In this document: positions 35,313 to 45,543 of the stretch, piece by piece
How positions within the stretch are numbered: position 1 is the first letter of the stretch
How the letters are laid out: each line of letters starts with the position of its first letter
DNA from: Caulobacter sp. NIBR1757
GTDB taxonomy: Bacteria; Pseudomonadota; Alphaproteobacteria; Caulobacterales; Caulobacteraceae
Direction of reading: 5' to 3'
Assembly: GCF_027912495.1 (NCBI RefSeq)
Contig: NZ_CP115463.1
Coordinates: 2,193,501 to 2,257,500 of the forward strand
Length of the DNA stretch: 64,000 nucleotides
Translations under genes and position numbers: made by a program
The notes under the pieces: generated by a model
What the model was told of the DNA's origin: nothing
The model's database searches: none
What the model saw: only the letters and a program-made list of their open reading frames with translations

Positions 35313-36134
35313 ATGAGCTACGCCGCCCCTGACCCCCAACAGCCCCGCGCGGCCTCGCAACCTTCCCTTGACCCCATCGCGGCAATCGGCGAGGCCTTCG
35401 AGCGTATGAAGGCCTTTATCGATTTCGTCCTGAACATGGACGCCAAAGCCTGGCGGGCGGTGGCGGTCAGCTTCCTGCTGTTCGGCGGCGTGGGGATCGT
35501 CTTCCTGTTCGGGGCGCCGTTGATCGGCCTGGACGGCGAGGCGACGGTCGAGGGCTGGCTGGGCTCGGTGCACGGCATCTGGGGCCTGCCGGTGGCGGTG
35601 GGCGCCTTCGCGGTGCTGGCCTTCCTGGGCGTGCCGCAGATCGTGCTGATCGCGGCGGCCGTGGTCGCCTTCGGGCCCTGGCTGGGCATGACCTACAGCT
35701 GGATCGGGACGCTGTTCTCGGCCCAGATCGGTTTCTGGATGGGTCGGCTGTTCGGCGGCAAGCTGCTGCGCGATGTCGGCGGCAAGGGCGTCAACAGCTT
35801 CATGCGGCTGATCGGCGAGAACGGCTTCCTGGCCAGCCTGATCGTGCGGCTGGTGCCGTCGGCGCCCTTTATCGTCGTCAATATGGCGGCCGGCGTCGCT
35901 CCTATGCGCCAGCGCGACTTTGCGTTCGGCACGGGGTTGGGGATCATTCCGAAGATCGTGCTGACCGCCTTCGCCGGCAATTCCCTGGTCCAGAGCTTCA
36001 AGGGCCAGGGCAATTTCGGCCACTACCTGACCCTGGCCTTCGTGGTCGTGGTCTGGATCGCCGTCGGCTGGTACGCCCGCCGCTGGCTCAAGAAGCACGA
36101 GGCCGAGCAGGCGTTGGAGCAGGACGAGTCCTGA
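35313..36134 (+). CDS. VTT-domain (TVP38/TMEM64, DedA-like) membrane protein
   Basis: A 273-residue integral membrane protein. After a soluble 45-residue N-terminus come hydrophobic segments near 48-70, 95-130, 140-160, 185-215 and 228-250. The VTT core shows FLGVPQIVLIAAAVVAFGPW, GFWMGRLFGGKLLRDVGGKG, and LIVRLVPSAPFIVVNMAAGV then APMRQRDFAFGTGLGIIPK. The family is linked to lipid transport or flipping and membrane homeostasis. It stands alone and is followed 14 bp later by a toxin-antitoxin pair. Confidence 0.85.
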   Translation: MSYAAPDPQQPRAASQPSLDPIAAIGEAFERMKAFIDFVLNMDAKAWRAVAVSFLLFGGVGIVFLFGAPLIGLDGEATVEGWLGSVHGIWGLPVAVGAFAVLAFLGVPQIVLIAAAVVAFGPWLGMTYSWIGTLFSAQIGFWMGRLFGGKLLRDVGGKGVNSFMRLIGENGFLASLIVRLVPSAPFIVVNMAAGVAPMRQRDFAFGTGLGIIPKIVLTAFAGNSLVQSFKGQGNFGHYLTLAFVVVVWIAVGWYARRWLKKHEAEQALEQDES

Positions 36135-36148
36135 GTTAGGCTCCGGGC

Positions 36149-36409
36149 ATGACCGTTCATGTCACTCTCGAACTGACCGAAGAGCAGAAGGCGCGGCTGG
36201 AGGCCGAGGCGGCCCGGCAGCAGGTTTCGCTGGAAGTCTTCATGGTCAATGCGGCGGAGATACAGGTCTTCCGAGGCAGCGACGCCTGGATCGCGGCCGT
36301 ACAAGAAGGCATTGAAGACTTCGAAGCCGGCCGCACCTTTTCGCAGGAAGAGGTGGTCGGGGCCGTCGAAGCGCTGCTTCGGGAAAAAGGCGCGCCGCCT
36401 CCGGCATGA
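36149..36409 (+). CDS. ParD/RelB-like antitoxin
   Basis: An 86-residue protein whose N-terminal VHVTLELTEEQKARLEAEAA fits a ribbon-helix-helix (strand then helix), followed by an acidic tail (EGIEDFEAGRTFSQEEVVGA) typical of antitoxins that wrap around a ParE/RelE toxin. The next gene, overlapping by 4 bp (ATGA), encodes such a toxin. The pair should be autoregulated through the antitoxin's DNA-binding end. The upstream gap of only 14 bp suggests partial read-through from the VTT gene. Confidence 0.8.
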   Translation: MTVHVTLELTEEQKARLEAEAARQQVSLEVFMVNAAEIQVFRGSDAWIAAVQEGIEDFEAGRTFSQEEVVGAVEALLREKGAPPPA

Positions 36410-36690
36410 AGTCGATCTGGTCAGGCGCCGCTCGACGCGATGTTCTGGGGCTAGCCGAGTTTCTCTCCGAGAGAAGTTCGACCGCTGCGGCGCGAATATT
36501 GCGGGCGATCTATGCCCGCACCGACCGGCTCGCGCGTGAGCCCCTCCTGGGGCGGGTGGGTCGCATGGAGGGCACGCGCGAGCGGGTCGTTCCCCGGACC
36601 CCTTACCTGATCGTCTACCGGATCCAAGGAGAGCAGGTAGAGATCCTCCGCGTTCTGCACGGAGCTCAGGATTGGCCGCCAGCAGACTGA
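36406..36690 (+). CDS. RelE/ParE family toxin
   Basis: A 94-residue RelE/ParE-fold protein: MKSIWSGAARRDVLGLAEFL, then ARILRAIYARTDRLAREPLL, RMEGTRERVVPRTPYLIVYR and QVEILRVLHGAQDWPP. The RVVPRTPYLIVYRI and ILRVLHGAQDWP motifs are those of ParE-type gyrase toxins rather than RelE mRNA nucleases, although the target cannot be settled by eye. The frame is intact and the antitoxin overlaps it by 4 bp. Confidence 0.85.
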   Translation: MKSIWSGAARRDVLGLAEFLSERSSTAAARILRAIYARTDRLAREPLLGRVGRMEGTRERVVPRTPYLIVYRIQGEQVEILRVLHGAQDWPPAD

Positions 36691-36763
36691 CTTGAATTGA
36701 TACCGAGGTGGCATTTCGGTCCGCTGACCGCGCTAACCTCCCACCAAAATGGAGGAGGGGCGC

Positions 36764-38707
36764 ATGCGGTTCGGGGCGACGATTCTTGTGGCGGCCATGC
36801 TGGCCGGCGGGACGCAGGCGGCCGAGGCGCCGTCCAGGGCCACGGTGGCGGCGCAGGCCAGACTGAAGGCCCAGCTGCCCTTCGCCGACGATCAGGACTT
36901 CGACTTCGCCCGGCGCGGCTTTGTGGCCACGCGAGCCGATCCACTGATCAAGCGCGCCGACGGCGGCGTGGCCTGGAACCTTGCGGCCTATGACTTCGCC
37001 AGGGGCGAGGCGCCGGCCAGCGTGAACCCCAGCCTGTGGCGGCAGACCCAGCTGCTGTCGATCCACGGCCTGTTCAAGGTCTCGGACCGCATCTGGCAGG
37101 TGCGCGGCTTCGATGTCGCCAACATCACCTTCATCCAGGGCCACACCGGCTGGATCATCATCGATCCGCTGACCACGACCGAGACGGCGAAGGCGGCGCT
37201 CGACCTGGTCAATGAGAAACTCGGAGCCCGCAAGGTGGTGGGGGTGATCTACACCCACAGCCATGCCGATCACTTTGGCGGCGTGCGCGGGGTCATCGAC
37301 GAAAAGGATGTCGGCACGGGCCCGGGCGATGTTCGGGTGATCGCGCCGCAGGGCTTCCTCGAGGAGGCGGTGTCGGAGAACGTCATCGCCGGTACGGCCA
37401 TGAGCCGCCGGGCCGGCTTCCAGTTCGGGCACAACCTGACGCCCGGGCCGGAAGGGCAGATGAGTTCCGGCATCGGCCTGGCCATCGCCAAGGGCACGGT
37501 GACCCTGATCGCCCCGCGCGACATCATCACCCGCACCGGCCAGACGATGACGGTCGATGGCGTCGATCTGGAGTTCCAGTTCACGCCCGGCACCGAGGCG
37601 CCAGCCGAGATGAACATCTACCTGCCGCAGTTTCGGGTGCTGTGCATGGCCGAAAACGCCAATGCGACGATGCACAATGTGCTGACCCCGCGCGGCGCCC
37701 TGGTGCGCGACGCCAGGGTCTGGGCCGACGGTTTGTCGGAAGCCGTCGAGCTCTACGGCGCCCGCACCGACGTGATGTTCACCAGCCACGGCTGGCCGCG
37801 CTTCGGCCAGGCGGTGGTCAGCGACTACCTGCTCAGCCACCGCGACGCCTACAAGTACCTGCACGACCAGTCGGTGCGGCTGATGAACCAGGGCTATGTC
37901 GGGGCCGAGATCGCGAACCGGATCAAGCTGCCGCCGGTCCTCGCCAACCAGTGGTTCAACCGCGGCTACTACGGCACGATGAGCTTCAACAGCCGCGCCG
38001 TCTATCAGCGCTACATGGGCTGGTACGACGCCAACCCGGCCAGTCTGGCGGTGTTGCCCCCGGCCGAACAGGCCAGGCGCTATGTGGCGGCCATGGGCGG
38101 AGCGGCGAAGGTGCGGGCGCTGGCGGCCAAGGCTTATGACGAGGCCGACTACGCCTGGGCCGCGACCCTGTTGAACAACGTCGTCCAGGCCGATCCGGCC
38201 GACAAGGCGGCTGCCGAGCAGCTGGCCAGGACCTACGACCAGATGGGCTATCAGGCCGAGAGCAGCCTGTGGCGCAACATCTACCTGACCGGGGCCGGGG
38301 AGCTGCGCAACGGCGCGCCGCCGCCGGCCGGCGGCACGGCGGCGCCCGATGTGGTGATGAACATTCCGACGCCGATGCTGTTCGACCTGCTGGCCGTGCG
38401 GCTGAACCCGGAAAAGGTGGGCGATGGGGCGACGTCCGTGCTGTTCGTCTTTCCGGACCGGAGCGAGCGCTATCTGGTGACGGTGAAGAACCAGGTGCTG
38501 GTCGGCCGGCCGGCGGCGCCGGACGCGACGGCCGAGGCGACCCTGACCCTGCCGAGGACGCTGCTGCTGCAGGCGCTGTTCACCGGCAAACCGCTGGCCG
38601 GTCAGCCGGGCGTGAAGGTCGAGGGCAATGGCCTGGCGCTGGTGAAGATGCTGGGCTGGTTCGATGCACCGAAAGGAGACTTCCCGATCGTCACGCGGCC
38701 GCAGTAG
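36764..38707 (+). CDS. Exported alkyl sulfatase (SdsA1/BDS1 type)
   Basis: A 647-residue enzyme hydrolysing alkyl sulfate esters (SDS-like). MRFGATILVAAMLAGGTQAA is the signal peptide. The metallo-beta-lactamase domain (about 110-340) has the zinc motif YTHSHADHFGG near 167 and MAENANATMHNVLTPRGA near 300. About 380-500 is the alkyl-sulfatase dimerisation domain (YLHDQSVRLMNQGYVGAEIA, FNRGYYGTMSFNSRAVYQRY). About 520-640 is the SCP2-like C-terminal domain. GGAGGAGGGG directly precedes the chosen ATG. It is likely periplasmic and could provide sulfate or carbon from surfactants. Confidence 0.92.
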   Translation: MRFGATILVAAMLAGGTQAAEAPSRATVAAQARLKAQLPFADDQDFDFARRGFVATRADPLIKRADGGVAWNLAAYDFARGEAPASVNPSLWRQTQLLSIHGLFKVSDRIWQVRGFDVANITFIQGHTGWIIIDPLTTTETAKAALDLVNEKLGARKVVGVIYTHSHADHFGGVRGVIDEKDVGTGPGDVRVIAPQGFLEEAVSENVIAGTAMSRRAGFQFGHNLTPGPEGQMSSGIGLAIAKGTVTLIAPRDIITRTGQTMTVDGVDLEFQFTPGTEAPAEMNIYLPQFRVLCMAENANATMHNVLTPRGALVRDARVWADGLSEAVELYGARTDVMFTSHGWPRFGQAVVSDYLLSHRDAYKYLHDQSVRLMNQGYVGAEIANRIKLPPVLANQWFNRGYYGTMSFNSRAVYQRYMGWYDANPASLAVLPPAEQARRYVAAMGGAAKVRALAAKAYDEADYAWAATLLNNVVQADPADKAAAEQLARTYDQMGYQAESSLWRNIYLTGAGELRNGAPPPAGGTAAPDVVMNIPTPMLFDLLAVRLNPEKVGDGATSVLFVFPDRSERYLVTVKNQVLVGRPAAPDATAEATLTLPRTLLLQALFTGKPLAGQPGVKVEGNGLALVKMLGWFDAPKGDFPIVTRPQ

Positions 38708-38731
38708 GGAAGGGGCCGAAAGGCCCCGCCC

Positions 38732-39349
38732 ATGCTCACCCTGTTCTACCAGCCCGGTTCCGCCTCCGACGTCGCCCGCATCGCCCTGGAAGAGGCCGGC
38801 GCCGACTATCGCGCCCTGCGGGTGGACCTCTCGAAAAACGAACAGCGCGAGCCGCAGTACCTGGCCATCAACCCCAAGGGGCGGGTGCCGGCGCTGGTCA
38901 CCGACGAGGGGGTGTTGACCGAGAATGTCGCCATCCTCGGCTGGATCGCCCAGGCGTTTCCGGAGGCCAGGCTGGCGCCGGACGACGCCTTCGGGTTCGC
39001 CCGGGTGCAGGCCTTCAACGCCTACATCGCCTCGACGGTGCATGTCGCCTACGCCCACTGGCGGCGGGCCAATCGCTGGGCCGATGACCCGGCCGCCCAG
39101 CAGCACCTGCGGGATGTCGCCCCCGAGCGCTACGCCGCCTGCTTCCAGACCATCGAGGACGAGATGTTCGAGGGGCCGTGGGTGCTGGGCGAGGATTTCA
39201 CCACCAGCGACATCTACCTGTTCGTCTTCGCAGACTGGCTCGACACCATCGGCGTCGATGTCCGCCGCTTCCCGAAAGTGCACGCGCATCGCGAGCGGGT
39301 CAGGGCGCGGCCGGCGGTGCGGAAGGTTCTTGCTCAGCAGGCGGCGTAA
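38732..39349 (+). CDS. Glutathione S-transferase
   Basis: A 205-residue GST. The thioredoxin-like N-terminal domain contains MLTLFYQPGSASDVARIALE, the cis-proline region NPKGRVPALVTDEGVLTENV and AILGWIAQAFPEARLAP. The all-helical C-terminal domain has the N-capping box GEDFTTSDIYLFVFADWL. Catalysis probably uses the serine of GSASDVARI (beta/theta-like classes). It begins 24 bp after the alkyl sulfatase stop and may be co-transcribed with it. Substrate unknown. Confidence 0.88.
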   Translation: MLTLFYQPGSASDVARIALEEAGADYRALRVDLSKNEQREPQYLAINPKGRVPALVTDEGVLTENVAILGWIAQAFPEARLAPDDAFGFARVQAFNAYIASTVHVAYAHWRRANRWADDPAAQQHLRDVAPERYAACFQTIEDEMFEGPWVLGEDFTTSDIYLFVFADWLDTIGVDVRRFPKVHAHRERVRARPAVRKVLAQQAA

Positions 39350-39405
39350 TCGCGCATCGACGCAAAAAGCTTGCGTGATTCAGGGTGAATCTGTACATCA
39401 GCGGC

Positions 39406-39477
39406 ATGGATCGTCAGCGCGACACCCTGCGTCTTCTTCGGCTCCTCGGGCTTAGCTGCCCCTGGATGACCGTCTAG
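39406..39477 (+). CDS. leuL: Leucine-rich leader peptide of leuA (attenuation control)
   Basis: A 23-codon ORF, ATG at 39406 and TAG at 39475-39477, too short for most gene finders. The peptide begins MDRQRDT and then reads LRLLRLLGL, with six leucines in nine residues (8-16). It ends 80 bp before leuA, which makes the leucine precursor. This is the classic layout for ribosome-mediated attenuation: low charged tRNA-Leu would stall the ribosome on the leucine codons and change folding of the downstream leader. No strong ribosome-binding site is visible. Confidence 0.75.
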   Translation: MDRQRDTLRLLRLLGLSCPWMTV

Positions 39478-39540
39478 CTGCGCATACGTCGCGGCGGGTC
39501 GCCCAGGGGCAAAAAGCTCCACCCGCCAAACAGACCCGCG
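39455..39540 (+). promoter_or_regulatory. leuA leader with mutually exclusive hairpins (putative attenuator)
   Basis: GCCCCTGG (39458-39465), inside the leader ORF, can pair with CCAGGGGC (39503-39510). Alternatively GGCGGGT (39493-39499) can pair with ACCCGCC (39521-39527), leaving 39503-39510 in the loop. The two cannot form together, so ribosome position on the leader peptide could choose between them. There is no clear T-run, so the outcome may be Rho-dependent or translational rather than simple intrinsic termination. Confidence 0.5.
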
Positions 39541-39557
39541 ACGAAAGAATTTACCCC

Positions 39558-41120
39558 ATGAGCTCGATCATTTCCGGCGCCCAGCGCGTCATCGTATTCG
39601 ACACCACCATGCGCGACGGCGAGCAATCGCCCGGCGCCTCCATGTCCCTGGACGAGAAGCTGGAGCTGGCCAAGATCCTCGAGGAGATGGGGGTCGATGT
39701 CATCGAGGCCGGCTTCCCGATCGCCTCGAACGGCGACTTCGAAGCCGTCCGCGAAGTGGCCAGGATCGTCACCGAAAGCACCGTCTGCGGCCTGGCCCGC
39801 GCCGCCGCTGCCGACATCGACCGCTGCGCCGAGGCCCTGAAGCCCGCCGCCCGCAGCCGCATCCACACCTTCCTGTCGACCAGCCCGGTCCACATGAAGT
39901 GGAAGCTGCAGATGGAGCCCGACGCGGTGCTGGAGGCGGTCAGCGCCTCGGTCAGCCACGCGCGCAACCTGTGCGGCGACGTCGAGTGGTCGGCGGAGGA
40001 CGCCACCCGCACGGACCGCGAGTTCCTGTATCGCTGCGTCGAGGCCGCCATCCGCGCCGGTGCCGGCACCATCAACCTGCCCGACACCGTCGGCTACACC
40101 TACCCTGAGGAATACGCCCAGCTGTTCCGCGACGTGATCGCCACGGTGCCCGGCGCCGACAACGTCATCTTCTCCGCCCACTGCCACAACGACCTGGGCC
40201 TGGCCGTCGCCAACAGCCTGGCCGCCGTGCAGGGCGGGGCGCGCCAGGTCGAATGCGCCGTCAACGGCATCGGCGAGCGGGCCGGCAACGCGGCGCTGGA
40301 AGAGATCGTCATGGCCATGCGGGTGCGGGGCGAGACCCTGGGCTTCGACAGCGCCGTCGAGCCGCTGCACATCACCCGCGCCAGCCGCTACGTCTCGGCC
40401 ATCACCGGCTTCCCGGTACAGTTCAACAAGGCCATCGTCGGCAAGAACGCCTTCGCCCACGAGGCCGGCATCCACCAGGACGGGATGCTGAAGAACGCCG
40501 AGACCTACGAGATCATGAAGCCCGAGGATGTCGGCCAGGGCGCCAGCAACCTGGTGATGGGCAAGCATTCGGGCCGCCACGCCTTCCGCGAGAAGCTGAA
40601 GGCCCTGGGCTACGAGCTGGGCCAGAACGCTCTGAACGAGGCCTTCGTCCGCTTCAAGGAACTGGCCGACAAGAAGAAGCACGTCTTCGACGACGATATC
40701 ATCGCCCTGGTCGACGACGCCCTGGCGCGCGGCTCGGAGAAGATCCGGGTCGCCAAGCTGCGGGTCGTGGCCGGCACCGACGGCCAGTCGGCCGAGCTGA
40801 CCCTGGACGTCGACGGTGTCGAGAAGACCGCCGAGGCCACCGGCGACGGCCCGGTCGACGCGGTGTTCAACGCCATCCACATGATCGTGCCGCACGCCGC
40901 CGCCCTGCGCCTGTTCCAGGTGCATGCGGTAACCGAAGGCACGGACGCCCAGGCCCAGGTCTCGGTGCGTCTGGAAGAGGATGGCCGCATCGCCACGGGC
41001 CAGGCCGCCGACACCGACACCCTGACCGCCAGCGCCAAGGCCTATGTGAACGCGCTCAACAACCTCTTCTCCCGCAAGGAAAAGAGCCGGCCGGAAACGG
41101 CAATCGCGTCAGGGTTCTGA
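39558..41120 (+). CDS. leuA: 2-isopropylmalate synthase
   Basis: A 520-residue enzyme making 2-isopropylmalate from acetyl-CoA and 2-oxoisovalerate, the first step of leucine synthesis. The HMGL-like barrel shows [20 protein letters not shown] (divalent metal and catalytic RDGE), the metal-binding [19 protein letters not shown] and [14 protein letters not shown]. The C-terminal region (about 390-510) is the LeuA allosteric domain that senses leucine. Length matches the bacterial class I enzyme. Upstream is a leucine-rich leader peptide, so both feedback and attenuation control are likely. Confidence 0.97.
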   Translation: MSSIISGAQRVIVFDTTMRDGEQSPGASMSLDEKLELAKILEEMGVDVIEAGFPIASNGDFEAVREVARIVTESTVCGLARAAAADIDRCAEALKPAARSRIHTFLSTSPVHMKWKLQMEPDAVLEAVSASVSHARNLCGDVEWSAEDATRTDREFLYRCVEAAIRAGAGTINLPDTVGYTYPEEYAQLFRDVIATVPGADNVIFSAHCHNDLGLAVANSLAAVQGGARQVECAVNGIGERAGNAALEEIVMAMRVRGETLGFDSAVEPLHITRASRYVSAITGFPVQFNKAIVGKNAFAHEAGIHQDGMLKNAETYEIMKPEDVGQGASNLVMGKHSGRHAFREKLKALGYELGQNALNEAFVRFKELADKKKHVFDDDIIALVDDALARGSEKIRVAKLRVVAGTDGQSAELTLDVDGVEKTAEATGDGPVDAVFNAIHMIVPHAAALRLFQVHAVTEGTDAQAQVSVRLEEDGRIATGQAADTDTLTASAKAYVNALNNLFSRKEKSRPETAIASGF

Positions 41121-41207
41121 GCCGCCAACACCTGCCAATACAGCGCGAGGCTTTACGGATTGAAAAAGCCGCCCTAGGTTGCCTACGGGAAGACTGTTGG
41201 GGGCGGC

Positions 41208-42248
41208 ATGACCGAGAAGCTGATCTGTGTTCACCGGGGCCTGGACAGCGATCAGGGCCTCTACTGGGCGACGAACGACGGCGGTGGCTGGACGGCGGAC
41301 ACGCGGTTTTCCAACGGCGCTGACAGCGCCAACGGCCCGGCGCTGGCGATGTTCAATGGGGTGCTCTACTGCGTCCACCGCGGGGGTAACGGGAGCAACG
41401 CCCTCTGGTGGTCGACCTTCGACCCGGCGAACGAGACGTGGAGCGAGGATACCCAGTTCGCGCAAGGCAACGAGACGGACTCGGGCCCCGCGATCTGCGT
41501 TTTCAACGGCGGCCTCTACTGTGTCCACAAGGGTCACGGCGACTACAGCATGTGGTGGTGCCAGTATGATCAGTCGATCAACCAGTGGACCGCGGACACC
41601 CAGTTCTCGCAGGGCAACGAGACCGACTGCCAGCCAGCGCTGATCAGCTTCGACAACCAGCTCCTGTGCGTGCACCGGGGCGGCAGCGGGAATGGCCTGT
41701 GGTGGTGCCAGTTCACCGGTTCTGACTGGACCGGGGACACGGCCTTTTCGCAGGGCAACGAGACGGCCACCGCGCCGGCCCTGGCCATCTACCAGAACCA
41801 GCTGGTCTGCGTGCACAGGGGCAGCGGCGACCATAACCTGTGGTGGTGCACCTATGACGGCGGGAGCTGGACGGCAGACCAGCAGGTCGGCGGCGGCGCG
41901 GTCAGCATCGAGGGGCCGGGCCTCTGCGCCTTCAACGGCGTCCTCTGGTGCGCCCATGTCCTGGGTCTGAATTCCGAGTCCGGGACGGCCGATCCGAACG
42001 CGACGAGCGACTATCTCAGCACCATGGACGCCGCCATGGGCGGCGGCGCCGCGCTTGGGTCCTTCGTGCCGCTGGCCGGTGATGCGCTCTATGCGGGCCT
42101 GACGGCCTCGGCCTCGACCGCAGCGGACCTCAAGCTGGCCTATACGACCCTGGATGGGCTGTCCTCCAGCTGGGCGCCGGACACCCTGTTCGGCCAGGGC
42201 AATTGCTCCAACGCCACCGTAGCCCTGGCGACGATCGACTTGCCCTGA
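41208..42248 (+). CDS. CVHRG-repeat protein, probable beta-propeller lectin-like
   Basis: A 346-residue protein made of about six repeats of roughly 48 residues. The first five are regular: LYCVHRG, then LWWCQYD-like, W-x-x-DTQFSQGNE and GPALAMFN-like segments. The last is interrupted by an alanine/glycine-rich insertion (about 260-300). Each unit has four short strands with repeated tryptophans, as in beta-propellers and fucose-lectin-like folds. There is no signal peptide and no catalytic motif that I recognise. It follows leuA by 87 bp and stands alone. Cysteines recur in the CVHRG and WWC positions. Function unknown; carbohydrate binding is a guess. Confidence 0.7.
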   Translation: MTEKLICVHRGLDSDQGLYWATNDGGGWTADTRFSNGADSANGPALAMFNGVLYCVHRGGNGSNALWWSTFDPANETWSEDTQFAQGNETDSGPAICVFNGGLYCVHKGHGDYSMWWCQYDQSINQWTADTQFSQGNETDCQPALISFDNQLLCVHRGGSGNGLWWCQFTGSDWTGDTAFSQGNETATAPALAIYQNQLVCVHRGSGDHNLWWCTYDGGSWTADQQVGGGAVSIEGPGLCAFNGVLWCAHVLGLNSESGTADPNATSDYLSTMDAAMGGGAALGSFVPLAGDALYAGLTASASTAADLKLAYTTLDGLSSSWAPDTLFGQGNCSNATVALATIDLP

Positions 42249-42322
42249 GGCGGCGCGGGCCGTCGGGGAAGTTTTTGGACAGGCTCTAGGCTCGCGTCGA
42301 GAATCGGGCGCGACGTCGGTTC

Positions 42323-43201
42323 GTGCTCTGGATTCCCGTCACCATCGCCGCCGCCGCCTTCCAGGTCGCGCGCAACGCCGCCCAGCGCAGCCTGATGACG
42401 GGCTCCGGGCCGTGGGGCGCGACCCTGGTGCGGTTCCTGTTCGGCCTGCCGTTCAGCTGCGCCTTCGTGGCCGTGGCCCTGGCTGTCCTGCCGCATGCCC
42501 TGCACTTCACGCCGGTGTTCTTCGGCTGGTCAGCGCTGGGGGCGTTCGCACAGATCGGGGCCACGGCGGCGCTGCTGGTCGCCATGCAGCGGTCCAGCTT
42601 CGCGCTCGGCACCGCCTTCCAGCAGAGCGGCCTGCCGTTCGCCGCCCTGATCGGCTTCTTCGTCTTCCATGACCACCTCAGCCCGGCCGCCTGGGGCGGC
42701 ATCCTGCTGGCCACGGCGGGACTGACGGCGCTTAGCTGGCCGCGCCGCATCGACGGCCCGCGCGACTGGAGCGCCGCCATCCTCGGCACGGTATCCGGCG
42801 CCAGCTTCGCGGTCAGCGCCAACGCCTTCCGCCAGGCCAGCCACGCCCTGGACCTCGCCCATCCGATCCCCGCCGCCCTGGTCACCGTCGCCGTCGTCCA
42901 GGCCATCCAGACCGCCGCCCTGGGCAGCTGGATGCTGCTCTTCGCCCGCCCGGCCCTGATGGCGGTGCTGCGCTCCTGGCGCGTCTCCATGGGGGCGGGC
43001 CTGTTCGGGGCCCTGGCCTCGGCCGGATGGTTCGTGGCCCTGGCCCTGGCGCCGGCCGGTCTGGTGCGGGCCGTCGGGGTGGTCGAGATGCCGATCGCCG
43101 CCCTGGCCGGCAAGCGATTGTTCGCGGAGCGGATCAGCCGCCGGCAGTGGCTGTTTGGCGGGGCGACGGCGGTCGGCGTCCTGCTGGCGGCGCTGGCCTG
43201 A
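42323..43201 (+). CDS. EamA/DMT-superfamily transporter
   Basis: A 292-residue membrane protein with about ten hydrophobic segments arranged as two five-helix halves (first half about 1-140, second about 148-290), the layout of drug/metabolite (EamA) exporters. Pieces such as FALGTAFQQSGLPFAALIGF and RAVGVVEMPIAALAGKRLFA fall at the equivalent position of each half. The start is a GTG at 42323. Substrate unknown. It stands alone between unknown genes. Confidence 0.78.
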   Translation: MLWIPVTIAAAAFQVARNAAQRSLMTGSGPWGATLVRFLFGLPFSCAFVAVALAVLPHALHFTPVFFGWSALGAFAQIGATAALLVAMQRSSFALGTAFQQSGLPFAALIGFFVFHDHLSPAAWGGILLATAGLTALSWPRRIDGPRDWSAAILGTVSGASFAVSANAFRQASHALDLAHPIPAALVTVAVVQAIQTAALGSWMLLFARPALMAVLRSWRVSMGAGLFGALASAGWFVALALAPAGLVRAVGVVEMPIAALAGKRLFAERISRRQWLFGGATAVGVLLAALA

Positions 43202-43269
43202 CACCCCCTTGTTCTGGGGATGCGGGGTGAGGACTCAGGAGCCATGCTTGAGGGTGAAGGAGGCCGTGC

Positions 43270-44244
43270 ATGCGCGCCGTCTGTCTCGCCCTCGCCCTGG
43301 TCCTGTCGGCGCCGGCCGCCAGTGCCGCCGATGCCGGCTTCATCGCCTCCCTGGCCGCGCGGGGACCGCAAGACCTGTGGGTCGCCCAGGGCCTGATCCC
43401 GTCGCCGCCGGACTACATCGCCCGCGCCGCCGTCGTCGATGGCGTCCTGGTCATCGAGATCCAGCCGGGCCGCGACGCCCCCGCTCAGGTCTTCCGCTAC
43501 GACGGCCAGGATTTCGAGCGGAACGATGTCTGGTCGGACTCTGGTCCCGATCTGGAGATCGGCCGGTTCTGCAAGGGTAAGGGGACGGCCAGCTATCTGG
43601 AAATCGCCTGCTACAGCCGCTCGGCGCTGAGGAGCCGGGCCCTGCGGCCGCCGCACACGGTCTGGAAGCTGTGGCTGTCGGAGGACGGCCTGCGCATCGT
43701 CCGGCAGGGCGCTCTGGCGCGGACGGTTCTCACCCCGCTGAAGGCGCAAGACCTGCCCGCCAACCTCGGCAACGCCCTGTCGCAGCTGGCGGCCCACGAG
43801 AAGGGCGCCCTGTCGGGCGGGTCGAGCGGCGGCGGCGATTGGTACGCCTCAGACCTGAGGCTGCGGCAGGTGAGGGGGCTCGATTTCGTCCTGGAACGGA
43901 CGGTCTGGCCGGGTCGCGGCGGCCGTTCCGACCAGGTCCCGGCAACCTGGGCGTTCGACTACCAGGGTATGGATTCCAGTGATCCACAGACCTTCGCCTG
44001 GCGCATGGCGCGCAGCCGAAAAGGTGTGAAGGCGGCCGATTTCTGGTGCGTCGGCAAGGCCGTTCCGATGCGCGTCGCGGTGGCCTGCCACCGGGGCGGA
44101 AGGCCGTCGGATGTCAGGGGCAAACCCGACGTCAGCTTCACGCTTGAGCCGTTCCCGCAATGGAAAATCCATGTCGAGGACGGAGCCGACAACCCCTTTG
44201 ACTCGGTTGGAACCTCACGGCTCGAACCCCTGCCATTCCCCTAG
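43270..44244 (+). CDS. Secreted hypothetical protein
   Basis: A 324-residue exported protein with a signal peptide (MRAVCLALALVLSAPAASAA). The mature part contains paired cysteines (GRFCKGKG and EIACYSRS; FWCVGKAV and VACHRGG), suggesting two disulfides in the periplasm, and a glycine/serine linker near residue 180 separating two parts. The second half, with the stretch SDQVPATWAFDYQGMDSSD, may be a distinct domain. I recognise no family. Codon use is like its neighbours. Confidence 0.6.
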   Translation: MRAVCLALALVLSAPAASAADAGFIASLAARGPQDLWVAQGLIPSPPDYIARAAVVDGVLVIEIQPGRDAPAQVFRYDGQDFERNDVWSDSGPDLEIGRFCKGKGTASYLEIACYSRSALRSRALRPPHTVWKLWLSEDGLRIVRQGALARTVLTPLKAQDLPANLGNALSQLAAHEKGALSGGSSGGGDWYASDLRLRQVRGLDFVLERTVWPGRGGRSDQVPATWAFDYQGMDSSDPQTFAWRMARSRKGVKAADFWCVGKAVPMRVAVACHRGGRPSDVRGKPDVSFTLEPFPQWKIHVEDGADNPFDSVGTSRLEPLPFP

Positions 44245-44457
44245 GGGCGGGCCCGCGAACGAACGTTCCGCGACTTGCTCAATCGACGCTCAGTTTAGAC
44301 CTTGAAATCAACACGTTCGCGGGGCAAACGCGTGACGTTCCGCAATGCTTTGGACCAAACTGCGAATCCGGGGGCCCCGGGGGCTTATTCGCATGGTGTG
44401 AAGCTTGCAGGGCAGCGCTTCGCCCGTCCCGATTTGCACCTGACCGCAAGGCCCTGA

Positions 44458-45501
<1,044 letters not shown>

Positions 45502-45543
45502 ACTTCTCGAATCGGGACCAAACGTCCCAATCGGAGCACTCGG

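Noticed and set aside
36023..39289. 1088-residue open frame antisense to the ParDE pair, alkyl sulfatase and GST genes
   Set aside because: Third-position GC bias keeps the antisense frame free of stops. The plus-strand genes have clear motifs, so this is a shadow.
41149..41170. Terminator after leuA (GGCTTT...AAAGCC)
   Set aside because: Only a 6-bp AT-containing stem with a 10-nt loop and no T-run; weak compared with the rpsD terminator.
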